A DNA stretch of 64,000 nt from Symsagittifera roscoffensis (GCF_963678635.1 NC_087071.1:28987325-29051324); one strand, 5' to 3'; shown: positions 1-11,288, counted from the first letter of the stretch. Notes: generated from the letters alone by a model not told the origin. Numbers and translations are program-made.

Positions 1-390
1 GAAGTTACTGATTTTAAAGTAATGGAGATCAAATGGTAACAAAAATTAATGTAATTGTTATGGAAATTAAGTTTCCCTAAATTTTGACAATGAAGAAAAA
101 AAATTGAATTTCAAGCGTGGCGGGGTTCAGAAGTAGAGAACAGCAGGGCATGAAAAACGCTGCGTTATCCTGTTTGGTAGCTGCATTAATAGAAAGAAAC
201 TTCGAGATATTTTTTAACAAAGTAGCCCGATACTTTAATGTTTGAATCCATTGTTTGAGCTGGGTGAAAAATAATAAAAAATTTCTATCAGTTGACTGTT
301 TTAAGAAAAATAAAAAATTAATTTGAAATATTTCAGCACATTTTTTTCTCCCATCATCTTTTCACCATTTTTTCCAATAAACTCACGCCA

Positions 391-405
391 CCCCCCCCCC
401 CCCCC
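391..405. repeat. Poly-C tract
   Basis: An uninterrupted run of about 15 C lies in otherwise AT-rich DNA, about 100 bases beyond the 3' end of the minus-strand gene at 502-1323. It is a simple repeat that is prone to length variation and sequencing error. Confidence 0.9.
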
Positions 406-501
406 TTGGATACAAAGATTATAGTTTTGTGAGGCTATAGAGAGCTATTATAGGCTGCAATGGAAACAGTCAATTATTAAAAAAACTATTCTTGTTTTAC
501 T

Positions 502-1323
502 CTATAAAATACCCTTGTCCCCCTCAATCACCTCTTTCCCCTCCTTCTCGTCGTCCCCCTTATTTAAAGTCAACCATGCGGGCCCAGTTTTTTGGAAGAA
601 CTCTGGATAAAAGTCAGAACTCCCCCAAGAAAACTCCTTTGTGCTGTTATCTATCAGATATCGCAGAGTGTTGTTCTTTACTTTAGTGTGAAATAGTTGG
701 AAAACAAAGTCTCTGTTACTACCTGTGTATTCGAAAGGGTCTCCAAAATCCACCGTAACGTGGCTTAGATTCTTCAAAATGATGTTATTGATTCGATTGA
801 ACTTACTAAAATCAAGTTTTCTTTCAGCTTTAATTTGATCGAACGAACTTGTCAGCTGCACAGAATAAAGACGTTCCATTGAGTTCATCGTCGGAATATC
901 TTTGAACTCTTCAGGGCGCAGAAAGTTCATCTCATCAATCTTTAAACGCAAAGTCCTAGCGTAGATATCGGGGTCATTGAACGCTTCCAAGAAGCTTTTT
1001 ATGCTGTCCCAGTTAAGATGTGAAAATTTAATTTCATTATTTTTCATTCCATTATGGTTCGAGTCCGAACTACGATTGGAAAAGACAATTACTCGTTGTA
1101 ATGTGAAATTCTCACTTAGTTTAGTCGCAGTTAAATTAGAAAAGTCTAAAGTGGCATACACGCCGGAAATAGTGCAGCTGACAACTGTCTCACCAACACA
1201 TTTGCAATCCTCCGAAAATGGTGGGTATGATCCCGGAGTTTTTTTGCAGTATGTTTCGTTAGATTCAAATATGTCTTCAATGAGATACGCCATAACTATT
1301 GTAATTATAAGAATCAGCTTCAT
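502..1323 (-). CDS. Secreted glycoprotein with LRRNT-like cysteine cluster
   Basis: A 273-residue single-exon reading frame. It starts with a hydrophobic leader (MKLILIITIVMAYLI), consistent with a signal peptide. Four cysteines follow, near residues 26, 40, 42 and 50, spaced C..CxC..C as in the N-terminal cap of extracellular leucine-rich-repeat proteins. The body has scattered Leu/Ile/Phe positions and at least seven N-x-S/T sequons, as expected for a glycoprotein, but I see no regular LRR repeats and no C-terminal membrane segment. The last ~20 residues are acidic and low in complexity (opposite a C-rich stretch), so the true 3' end may be a spliced exon instead of this stop. The start codon is the first Met before the leader. 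Function is unknown; an LRR-like secreted protein is the best guess. Confidence 0.6.
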   Translation of the reverse strand: MKLILIITIVMAYLIEDIFESNETYCKKTPGSYPPFSEDCKCVGETVVSCTISGVYATLDFSNLTATKLSENFTLQRVIVFSNRSSDSNHNGMKNNEIKFSHLNWDSIKSFLEAFNDPDIYARTLRLKIDEMNFLRPEEFKDIPTMNSMERLYSVQLTSSFDQIKAERKLDFSKFNRINNIILKNLSHVTVDFGDPFEYTGSNRDFVFQLFHTKVKNNTLRYLIDNSTKEFSWGSSDFYPEFFQKTGPAWLTLNKGDDEKEGKEVIEGDKGIL

Positions 1324-1380
1324 TTTAGCAACGATCGTAATGAATTTTCTTCAAAAATGGGAGTGCTCCAATTAAAGTTT

Positions 1381-2007
1381 GTCTTATATGATTTTAGAAG
1401 TGAGGCCCCACAAGATCACTTGAAAGCTACTGGAAATTTTGCAATAGGTTGAAAACAAAAGGAAAATCTAAAAACAATTTTCAATTCAACTTGAGTTTTT
1501 CAGATTTGAAAATTCGGCCAAACTTTGATTGATCAAATGCTAATTGAATTTTCAATGTAAAGCAAGTCTTAAAATATATAACTTTAAAAAGAAAGACAGC
1601 CTTTCAAGGAGATTTTATTGGGGTCATGCTTCTTTCTAAATGGTCTTTTTCATAGAACTATGCTGAAAAAAAAATGACCAGACGCTGAATGCGAGTTCAA
1701 AATATACGGGCAAAAACTAACTAGCAACAAAACTATATTTTTCGTTGTTTTTCTCTCATATTTTGCTTTTAAGTTCTCCAATTGCTTTTTTCTCCAGTTT
1801 ATTTTTTTAAATAAGACTTGTATACGAAAAGAAATGATATTTTTTGGTGGTGAAGACAAATAAAGACAACTTTTCAGGATATGACTTTTGGCAGCTGTCG
1901 CGAATTTTTACGGGCATTATTCAAACGTTTTTCATGGAAACCAAAAAGTCGTGATTAATGCCATTAGAAAACTTCAATGCCCACTACTAAAAGTCAATCA
2001 CCGTAAC
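1381..2007. other. Non-coding AT-rich stretch
   Basis: It lies upstream of the minus-strand gene. The only short frame (1650-1859, minus) has no recognisable features. I see no gene or named repeat. Confidence 0.5.
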
Positions 2008-2009
2008 TA

Positions 2010-2742
2010 CAGTGCTGATTTAAATTAACCGGACAAAACGCGTTAAACTTGACATTTAAAATGCGTTTTTCTCAAATTGGGTTGAGTTTAGGTGAAAATT
2101 TATGAAGACAAAACTTGCTTAAAATTTTAGCAGAATTAATATGGTGTAATTTGTTTTGCGAAATTCGGTCCCAAAATTTTACTCCAAAAATGGGTCATTT
2201 TGGCTTTTCTTAGTTAATCAAAAATTACGCCAAAAATACCAAGTCGATCTCAGACATAATTATACCAAAGTGAGCCACTTACGTAGCCTAACAAACTTTA
2301 AGAAGGGTATGTTCTCCAAAAAAAATTTGCAAATCGTTTAAAAATTGTTTTTAAATATAAAGTTGCTGTTTTATATAGTAAAAACGACCTTTTTTGTCTA
2401 TCAAACAAAAATAAATTATTTTATACAATATTTTGGAGAATATACTCTTCTTAAAGTTTGTTGAGCTACGTAAGGGGCTCATTTTGATATAGTTATGTCT
2501 GTGATCGACTGGGTATTTGTGGCGTAATTTTTGATTAACTAAGAAAAGCCAAAATGACCCATTTTTGGGGTAAAATTTTGGACCCGAAATTCGCAAAATA
2601 AATTACACCATATTAATTCTGCTAAAATTTTAAGCAAGTTTTGTCTTCATAAGTTTTCACCTAAACTCAACCCAATTTGAGAAAAACGCGTTTTAAATTT
2701 CAAGTTTAGCTCGTTTTGTCCGGTTAATTTAAATCAGCACAG
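2010..2742. mobile_element. Tc1/mariner-like foldback MITE
   Basis: The element is a near-perfect inverted repeat: left arm about 2010-2320, right arm about 2432-2742, loop about 110 bases. The outer ends read CAGTGCTGATTTAAATTAAC on the left, and the right end matches inverted with one mismatch. The dinucleotide TA flanks both sides (2008-2009 and 2743-2744), which is the target duplication of Tc1/mariner transposons; CAGTGCTG is also the known start of Tc1-type ends. There is no transposase. The short frames inside mirror each other because of the inverted repeat and are not genes. The arms differ at a few per cent of positions, so the insertion is not very recent. Confidence 0.85.
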
Positions 2743-2884
2743 TATTGTGGGAGACATTGAAAACGCATCATTCCCGATTTTTGTTGACTTTTCTTCAAAA
2801 ATTAGCTAATCTGTGAAATCATACGAGCTAACTGTTTCGAAGCAAGTTTGATCACATTTCAGGCACTAATTTATTTGTTTTTTT

Positions 2885-3556
2885 CTATGTTCTGTTTTTT
2901 TTTATAAAATGATGGAGAAAATTTTGCCGGGAAAGTTGACCAGGAAAACCCAGTTTTGGTCCAAAGAAATTTTTGTAATTATGGATGACTTTCCAATTTA
3001 GTTAAGGTTAATGACCCTAAATTGGGACAGTGTTGTGAAAATTGTGACTTAAATAGGTTCTATGCAATACAATTGTGGAAATTTTTTGTTACGAGGCCAA
3101 ATTGTGAACTGGATAGGCGCACAATTTTGTGTCTGTATGTTCCAGAATTCCATCGACAAAACATTAAACTTGTTACAAAATGTAACTGGATCCAGTTACA
3201 ATTTGGAACAAGTTTAAAGTTTTGTCTATGGAATTCTGGAACATACAGACACAAAATTGTGCGCCTATCCAGTTCACAGTTTGGCCTCGTATCCAGTTTC
3301 ATTTTAAAACAAGTTTAATGTTTTGTCTATGGAATTCTGGAACAAATAGACACAAAATTGTGCCCATATCCAGTTCACAACTTGACCAGTTTTTTTTATG
3401 TTCTGTTTTTTTAAGAAAGGTTGTAGAAAATTTTGCCGGGAAAATTGACCAGGAAAACTCAGTTTTGGTCCAAAGAAATTTTTTATATGGATTATTTTCC
3501 AATTTAGTTAAGGTTAATGACCCTAAATTGGGACAGTGTTGTAAAAAATTGAGAAC
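2885..3556. repeat. Foldback repeat flanked by direct repeats
   Basis: Two direct repeats of about 165 bases (2885-3046 and 3392-3556; shared core TTTTGCCGGGAAA and GACCCTAAATTGGGACAGTG) flank a palindrome at about 3091-3293. The palindrome centre is the perfect GTAACTGGATCCAGTTAC (3182-3199) and each arm is about 95-100 bases. A further partial arm copy follows at 3292-3385. Another copy of the arm is at about 31181-31285. Short frames here are palindrome shadows. This is probably an unclassified foldback DNA element. Confidence 0.75.
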
Positions 3557-3598
3557 ACAGCTAGTTGTTTTGGATTGCACAACTGCAAGTAGATTCTA

Positions 3599-4640
3599 CA
3601 AAATGTAAGTTCAATCCGCAAATGTAAGTGGAATCCGCAAAATTTGCAAGCGTAATCCGCAAATGTAAGCGGATTCCGCAAACTGTAGGTGGATTTAGAT
3701 TTTTGTTTACTACTGAAATTGTATATGAACAATTAAACAATTAAAAGCTAGAGCAGGAATTCTTTTCTATAGCAATCTGAAAATTTATAGCAAGACTTAA
3801 CCATTGTCAGCGGAATCCACGAACAAATCTCAAAATATTTGTTTAATAAATCTGCGGATGTCGCCTTTTAGTATTTTGAAAACACAACACCGAATAAATT
3901 CAACATTTGGAAATATTGGGTTGAGAGTTTTTGGAAACACAAAACACAACATATCGCCAAATTAAGTCAATATTTGGGTTAGCGTCAACCCCAAAAAATG
4001 ATTTTGGAAGCATAATGTCGAATAAATTCAATATTTGTAGTCATTGGGTTGAGAGTGTATTGAATTACAACACACAGCATATCGCCACATTAGGTCAGCA
4101 TTTGCGATTGCATAAATCCCAAGTACTGATGATCTAGTAGATTCCGATTCTAGTGAATTGAGATTGAAGTTAAGATCGAAAATGACAGGAAGTGAGATCG
4201 AAGTTGGGTCGACAGAATTGACACCAAATGTTTGGTATTTCAATGTAGGAACTCAGATTGATTTTTCTGGTGACCATCTAGTAAATAAAAGATAAAATTT
4301 CAAACGCTATACTACACATCTACATATATGTAAACGGAATCTGCAAACAAAATGCGGATTCACCTTACAATTTGCGGATTCCGCTTACAGTTGCGGAATC
4401 CACAACAGCTCAATGTAATTATACAAATGGCTTATTATTTGTTATTGGATTCCACAAATTGTTCTGGATTCCGCAAATACAGTTGATGATTCCGCAAAAT
4501 TTTGGAGCAGTTTTGAACGGTACAGTGTTTTAGGTTTTGTTAGTGAAATCCAAATAGCGAAGAAGATCAAAGACATGTAGCAAAATTGAGGATTCCGCGA
4601 CAAATCTGATTTCGGCCCCTTGCGAAATCCGCTTATAATG
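3599..4640. repeat. Interspersed ATTCCGCAAA-type short repeats
   Basis: Variants of GGATTCCGCAAA, in both orientations, recur at 3599-3700 and again at about 4329-4640, often paired with ATGTAAG. The copies are irregularly spaced, not a clean tandem array. Between them (3930-4100) lies another loose duplication around the words TTGGGTTGAGAG and CAACATATCGCC. No coding potential is seen. Confidence 0.7.
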
Positions 4641-6729
4641 CACAGAGTTTATGAGCACAAATTTCGTGAGTTTACTTCTTAGGCAGATCATCATATACCG
4701 TTGCTTATCATCAAATACAGCCAATTAGTTAGTCAGAATGTCAAAATTTCTTGAAAAAATTTTGTGCTCATCAAAAGTTTCTATGTTTTTTTTTACAATG
4801 TCGTGCAGTATAGGCAACGTTCTTGAAAGATTGTTTTAAAAAAGCTCTGACTGAAACTCATAAAAGTATCACTATTCTCATACAAAATTTCATGCGGAGT
4901 CTGTGGGGAACTTCGTATGACTTCAAAAGTGGAACTGTTTGATGTATGGTCTTTGTTTCCTTAGAAAAACAGATTCCCTAAGTTATTGATAACAAACTCT
5001 TATCAGTTTTTTTAGTGAAACCGAATTGGGCATCAAAAGAAATTACTATTTTTAAATCTATCTGGTCAATTTTTACACTGAAAATGCTCGCGAATAGTTT
5101 TACAAAAATGCAAAATTAAACGAGACTTTTAGAGTTCTTTTAAAATGACATATAAGAAGCTGCGTCGATTTAAATGAAGTTTTCATTGTGTAGAAAAAGT
5201 GTTTGTCTTTATCAAAAAAGCTACATATGAAATGTTTGAAGCTGCAAAGAATTAAAGATGTGTCAGAGAAAACATGTGTCATTATGAAAAAAAAATTGAA
5301 AAAAGCTCGACGGAAATGAGGTTTAAGCTTTTTTTCATGTCTTTCAACCAAAAAGTCAAAAAGAGAAGAGAAAAGTTTCACCCAATTTTTTTTCTATTCA
5401 TTTGTAAAACAAGTGTTTGCGTCATTTTATGTATGTAGGGCAAGCTACTTTTCCGAAATTTGAAACTTAAAGAAAAAAATTGTAATACTTAAGAGAAACT
5501 AAAACAAGAATGTACTTCATTTTATTATTGTTGTGTATGTTAGTCGTGCTTTTTTCATCGGACTTATTCTTCAAAAAACGCTTGAAAGATTGTTTTGTTT
5601 GTAGAATGAATATGGACGAAAAGCCTTTTTTCCACTGGGGCGAAAAGAAACGCAATTAAATCAAGATCCTACAGAGGTAAGCATAGAGCACGGAAACTGA
5701 AGAAGAGAAAAATTATGCAAATAAAAATATTCAACTCAGTTATTTCAAAAGAAATCGGAATATCAGAGTATCAAAAAATTTGTGACTATCTCGAGTCAAT
5801 ATAACGTCAAAACAAAGCTGAAACCCTATTTTATCGCATTTTATTCAAGATGTGCGTATGAAACAAAATCTCGTAATATCGACAATTATGAGCATCGATA
5901 TAGGTTCAATAGTGTCTATAGAACATGGCTGGAACAGTTTCGAAAAAGTAAAAGATTCACAATAATTTTTCATGAAAAACATTATAATTCAATGATGAAA
6001 TTCTGAGCACTGAAAGTATTTGATTATTCTTTTTTTGACTTGAAGCGAAATTTTCAAAACCAAAAAGAAAAAAATGTTTTTTCGATTCCTTTATTTATAA
6101 CAAAACACTACATTTTGAGTTTTTCGTGTCCATTGGTCTCAGTCAAAAAGTGCACTTCCAAACTTTTTCAGTATTCAGAGTTTCATCATTAATTATTACA
6201 AAATTTCAGCAAAAATACAATTGTCTTTCCCGTAAACCGTTACAAAATAATGATGAAACTCTGATCAGTGAAAAGGTTCGAATCTGACTGTTTTAAAATT
6301 CGTTACTGTCAAATAATCCTTCTCTCAGCCTTTAAATGTTTTTTCAATTGCTCAAAACAAGGTTTTTCTCAAAATTGTACCAGTAGGAAAATGTTTTTTT
6401 TTAAATAACATAGTTTTGAAAAAAATGTACAAAAATTAAAGAAAATATATTTGAGACGTAATGTGAGGTGTATCAAGGATTAGTGGCTCTTTTTCCTTCT
6501 CCCCCACCTCACATAAGCATCAATTTTATGGTGTAACGAGGGGTTTTACAAGGTTAATCATGAAGACCAAATATGTTTGTCCTTGCCTAAGTAGTTGGTA
6601 TGCCAATTTTTGTAGCATTCGAATGACGTGACCAAAATTTCACTGGTAAGTCTTTCCAGGTGCGGGGCAAAGGAAAAAGAGCCGAATTATCATGTGATGC
6701 AAAAACTACCAATCTCTGGGAACCAACAA
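4641..6729. other. Gene-free AT-rich stretch
   Basis: Only frames of up to 93 codons occur here (for example 5100-5381 minus, 5782-6006 plus). They are rich in Phe/Lys/Ser, as expected from AT-biased non-coding DNA, and none shows a domain or signal sequence. Confidence 0.5.
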
Positions 6730-7895
6730 CCCTAGTCGATCAAGGGAGGTTATCTTGCAAGATCTTGCAAGAATCTTGCAAGATTCTTTTAAAGAGGATG
6801 CATCTCTTTAAAAGATCTTGCAAGATTCTTGCAAGATCTTGCAAGATAACCTCCTTTAAAGATAACCTTTTTTTGCAAGATCTTTAAAGATACAATTTTT
6901 TTGGGCAAAAACAGCTTTACACGCGAAGACAACCAAGTAGCGTTCGTGGAAGAAGGAAGCAATCTTAGCTACGCATACATACACACAGCCCGCTAAGCGG
7001 TTGCCCCCAGAAAGCTTCTTTTTTTTAAACTTTTTTTTTGTGATAGGCGGCTTCAAGTTTTGATCGACTACTTATACCTTAATCTCTCAAAATAGGAAAA
7101 ATGCATTTGAGAAGAAGTCGTTTGCGATGAAAGCGTCACTTTCCTAGAACATAGCCAATCGAAGATTGCAAAGGAGTAATGAACGCAAAGTAACAATAAA
7201 AAATAACACTGACGTTGTTGAAAAATCTCAACTTTCAAAACTCAAAGAAAAAAATAGAAGCCCTTTAAGCTCTTTAAATTTGTAGAACAATTTATGAGGG
7301 GCGCTTTTTTTGATAACATGAACCCGACTTGAGAAAACTGGATCAATAAGGAAAGTTTTTATTCTCTGGAAATCTAAAAAGTAAATTCCACTTTCAAAAC
7401 TAGAAATCGATAGTCGAAAAACTAAATATCCCCGGTTTGAACTAATTAAAGCAATTCGTCACAAAAATTTTTTGGCCAATAATCCTTCAATTTTCGCAAA
7501 CCAGTAGCCGCAATAATTGCGAATAAATTAAAAAGATTTGATTGGTTGATACTTTTAATCTCATTGAATAAATTAACAACAAATATGCGACTACTTTTTA
7601 ACGCATGATTTTTTGTCTAATTTTATTCGTTAAGCATTTATTTAAAGTTTTGGATTCTCGTTCTAGAAACAATTTTTCTGATCTTACACCTAATTTCTGT
7701 TATTTTTTTTTGTGGTTTTTCGACAGAAATTTTGGGATGGTTATCTTGCAAGATTCTTTCAAGATTCTTGCAAGATAACCTCCATCTTGCAAGATCTTGC
7801 AAGATAACCTCCATCTTGCAAGATCTTGCAAGATAACCCTCTTTTGCAAGAATCTTGCAAGATCTTGCAAGATAACCTCCCTTGATCGACTAGGG
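6730..7895. mobile_element. Non-autonomous DNA transposon with palindrome-rich inverted ends
   Basis: The two ends are perfect inverted copies over 43 bp: the left begins CCCTAGTCGATCAAGGG at 6730 and the right finishes with its complement at 7895. Both ends are filled with repeats of the palindrome ATCTTGCAAGAT, at 6751-6854 and 7740-7876. The interior (6890-7735) is AT-rich and carries no transposase. Dense subterminal repeats of this kind are typical transposase-binding arrays. The flanks show at most an AA dinucleotide on both sides, so the target duplication and superfamily remain open. Confidence 0.75.
6745..6854. repeat. 110-bp near-perfect palindrome inside the left end
   Basis: From GGAGGTTATCTTGC to its complement GCAAGATAACCTCC, the whole 110-base block folds on itself about ATGCAT near 6800, with arms of ~52 bases and about one indel. 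It is built from ATCTTGCAAGAT units and an AAAGAG/CTCTTT core. Confidence 0.85.
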
Positions 7896-9056
7896 AAGAA
7901 TCCATTTAGGTGATTGAAAAAGTAACCGGTTCTATCCCGATAGGTTATGATATTGTTGAAAAAAAAATTTGTTGCAGGAAATTTAAGTTTCACATGACAG
8001 AAAGCTCTGATTACAAATGACTGTTATGATTTTGTTTCGAAAAATTCGCCCTCTTGGTAGCCTTGTTAGATAATGATCAGACTCAAAACTCATAAAAACA
8101 GAATTCAGCTGCTTGAAACCTGCTGATTAGTAATTGCTGTTTTGTATTTTCCGTCTGTATATCTCTTCAAAAAAATTTTTTTGTGGGGCAGTTTTTATCC
8201 AAGTTTCGTTTTGATATTCGAGAAAAATATTGCAAACTTTTTGCCTATTTGACTAAACTTCGGTTCGGTCTTTTCCGATATCTTTAACTTCACAATCTTT
8301 TCTCTAAATTGTTGTAACCTTCAGCTCAGTGTCTTCATTAGAATCATCTCGTCGCATCAATCGAGATGGGCCACTGAAGTTTCTATCTCTTAGACAATAG
8401 GGATATTTTCATGGGGCGCAATAAGCGCAAAATTCCAACCAATCAGAATCAGTAGAAGCTCCCATTTGCTGATTTTTTTTTGCAATGAACAGAAATCAAA
8501 CTTAGCAGAGAATAATTTCAGAATGCATACAAAAAATTTTATTTGCTTTAACCGGTATCTGTGTAGAATTGAATTGATTTCCACTCTGTCTCAGATCTGT
8601 CAGTGTTTGAAAATTCATGTATTTGTAATCGTTCACCCAGCACGCATATCTAAATCCATACCCAGTCTACTAGTCAAGTTATCTGTTTTCAGGCGAAAAA
8701 TTTTCTGCTACAATTTAATCTAATACGAAAAACGGGTCTCATTTTTTCCCATACTATAAAACAAAAAAGACCGCAAATGAAATAGTACAGAGATCGCTGC
8801 TTTCTTCGAGGAGTTTTGAAATGGGTGAATTAGAAAAAAAGCAGTAGATGCACACAGTAGATGCATGCAGCAGATGAATGCACTACAACTCATTATGTTT
8901 CGTCAAATCTTACTATAATAAACACCATCAGCTTTGTGATTCGGCCAAAGACAATTCACACAGTTTTAAGTTTTTAAAAACGTGCGCGCAAAAAGTTTTC
9001 ACATGCGGCAAAACATCAAAGCTTTGCCCAGCAGTCCATAATCTGGTTTTCAACCA
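7896..9056. other. Gene-free stretch before the assembly gap
   Basis: No convincing gene is seen; the frames at 8390-8584 and 8466-8723 overlap on opposite strands and look random. A short GTAGATGCA repeat occurs near 8847-8875. The 5' exon(s) and promoter of the LRR gene could begin here or in the gap. Confidence 0.4.
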
Positions 9057-9256
9057 NNNNNNNNNNNNNNNNNNNNNNNNNNNNNNNNNNNNNNNNNNNN
9101 NNNNNNNNNNNNNNNNNNNNNNNNNNNNNNNNNNNNNNNNNNNNNNNNNNNNNNNNNNNNNNNNNNNNNNNNNNNNNNNNNNNNNNNNNNNNNNNNNNNN
9201 NNNNNNNNNNNNNNNNNNNNNNNNNNNNNNNNNNNNNNNNNNNNNNNNNNNNNNNN
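9057..9256. other. Assembly gap (200 N)
   Basis: Exactly 200 undetermined bases, probably a placeholder length. The gap falls directly in front of the first readable exon of the LRR gene and hides its 5' coding part, including any signal peptide. Confidence 0.99.
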
Positions 9257-11288
9257 TCATGGGTTTCCGGTGACGTAACATTCGGCACTTGTCCCAGCAA
9301 GTGTCTCTGTCGGAATGACGTGGATGGAAAATTAGTGGTTGATTGCACGGATGCTCTATATGAAGAAGTGCCTGTTACCAACATACCATGTGGCGCCAAA
9401 AAGTTGCTGTTTATAAATAATAATCTCAAGTTAGTAAGTTTTGAGCTGTACATCCGCAAAATTGTTTCATTTTTTTTCTGTATTCGATCCATGCATTCGA
9501 TAAGGTTTGTTTCATATAAATCTCTTTTTTAATTACGTATTACAATTTTATTACGTATTTAAAAAAGTGTTATAACAAAAAAATTGCGCTTTTTTGCATA
9601 GTAGATCAACTATTTAACTTTTCAGAGCTATTACAAAACTCCAAAAAGCCCAGACCATGGCAAAAAAATCATGCTGTATAATGTGTACATGTATAATTAG
9701 AAGTTCTCATCAAAGTATTGGATTTTTTTGGCTTGGTACCCACCTCAGAACAAGTACATATTCTCTCCGAAATCTTAGAAAAGTTTTAATCTGAAATGGA
9801 TGTCGCACTCACATAAGAACTAAAGGGGGACCCATCGGGTGGCTAGGGGGTCGAGTTTCTCAGAGAAGGCGCCCGCTCCTCCCCCCTACCCCCTATATTC
9901 GCAACGTAGACCGAAAAATACTTGTAATGGGGCTATAATTCATCCCATGTACTACACAACACCTCGTCATTTTTTCAAATGTTTTTGAATAAAAAACTGA
10001 TAAATTTGAAAAAGCTAATTATATATCAGAAGCAATAGTTTTTTTATCTGCTCTCAAAATTACAAACTTTACTATACACAATTTCGTTGTTTTATTTTAC
10101 GTTTTTTTTGTTCAGAAAACTGAGCAGGATGAGTTTCATTGGTCTGCGGGAGCTGGAAGAAATTGACATGTCTGGAAACTTCATATCTTATATCGAGCCG
10201 GAATCGTTCGCAGGTCTCCCTTCGCTGCGACGAATCAGCCTCGTGCGGAACGACATGCGGACAATTGAGTCGTGGTACTTCCGAGATGTTTCGTTCGAGC
10301 ACGTTATGGTGGCGGTAGATGGAAATCCTATGTATTGCGACGAAGACTTAAAAGGCATCAATTTAAATTCAGATCAATTTAAATTCAGTCTATTGAATTA
10401 AAAAACTTAAATTTTTGGTTAAAATAATAGATATTGGGTTTCATGACATGTTACTGGATATCTTTTTGTTTGGGTGGGATTGAAGGGGGGGGGGTTTGAG
10501 GGATGATGTTGTTTTGTTGTCTGAAAAAATGTCAAATGAAAGATGAACTATGCTACGACACAGTTGCGGATTTGAGGGAGTAACACTTTGCTCCTGAGGG
10601 ATCCGACCCCTACCAAACTTTTTTGAGAATCCCTCATTTGAGAAATCTTAAATCCGCTCCCTGCTATGACACCTCTTCAATAAAAGTTGGCTGTTTATTT
10701 AATCTTAAAATTGACCGAATAGCAAAGAAGGAAACTTGAATAAAAATTGATTTTTTTTTGTCAGAAAACATCAATCTCATTAAGAGCCGCGTGACAGTCG
10801 GCGGAATAATCTGCTCGGGAGGTGAAATTTGGCGAGTTCTCGGAAAAGTCAGAGGTCGAACATACGAAGACGTCGAAACCCAAATCCGGAAGAACTTTGA
10901 GTCCTGGGAAATGGCGCTTTTGACCTTGTCGTCATTCATCTTTTTCGTCATAGTTCTCTCAACTATTTGCGGGATTTGCAAGTACAGATCTGGAAACTAT
11001 ACGACCGGTGAATATCTGCGACGGGCAAACCGACGACATTCCAATGTTCGGAGCTACGCGGGCTCGGAAGCTAGTGACCACAAAAATCACCATCGTCGTC
11101 ACCATCACAAATCAGGGGCAGGTTCCAAATCGGGACCTCACTCGGCAAAAGAAAGTCGAAAAATTGAAATGAAATCTGAGGACCACTTCGAGGACGATGA
11201 TAGTCTAGTTCTCGGGGGCCAAACACAACCCGCATATAGCGATAGTGGAAGCGAACGGGTTCTCAGTCCCCCTGAAAGAAGATATTAA
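9257..11288 (+). CDS. LRR single-pass membrane protein (5' partial, 3 visible exons)
   Basis: Exon a (9257-9429) encodes an LRRNT cap, CPSKCLCRN...VDC...VP...C, and the start of the first repeat. Exon b (10116-10354) encodes about two LRRs (core LRELEEIDMSGNFI, then LPSLRRISLVRNDM) and the start of an LRRCT cap (GNPMYCDED). Exon c (10765-11288) completes the cap (IICSGG), then gives a membrane segment (ALLTLSSFIFFVIVLSTICG) and a ~95-residue cytoplasmic tail rich in His, Ser, Arg and acidic residues. Intron 1 (9430-10115) is GT-AG and joins in phase. Intron 2 (10355-10764) fits the reading frame only as GC-AG among the sites I can see. The predicted protein is a small type I surface receptor or adhesion protein, N-out. 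The repeat count is low for the family, and exons upstream of the gap are missing. Coding exons are clearly GC-richer than the flanks. Confidence 0.88.

Noticed and set aside
2156-2596. Two similar ~60-80-codon frames on opposite strands (shared FYPKNGSFWLFLVNQKLR-like text)
   Set aside because: They are mirror images produced by the arms of the foldback MITE.
3022-3608. Frames of 80-128 codons in both directions
   Set aside because: They are generated by the palindrome and direct repeats; the apparent conservation between them is the repeat itself.
8878-9492. Frames crossing the N gap on both strands
   Set aside because: Most of their length is undetermined bases; only the plus-strand part from 9257 is supported, as an LRR exon.
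10072-10981. Minus-strand frames of 76 and 105 codons
   Set aside because: They are antisense shadows of the LRR exons and intron.
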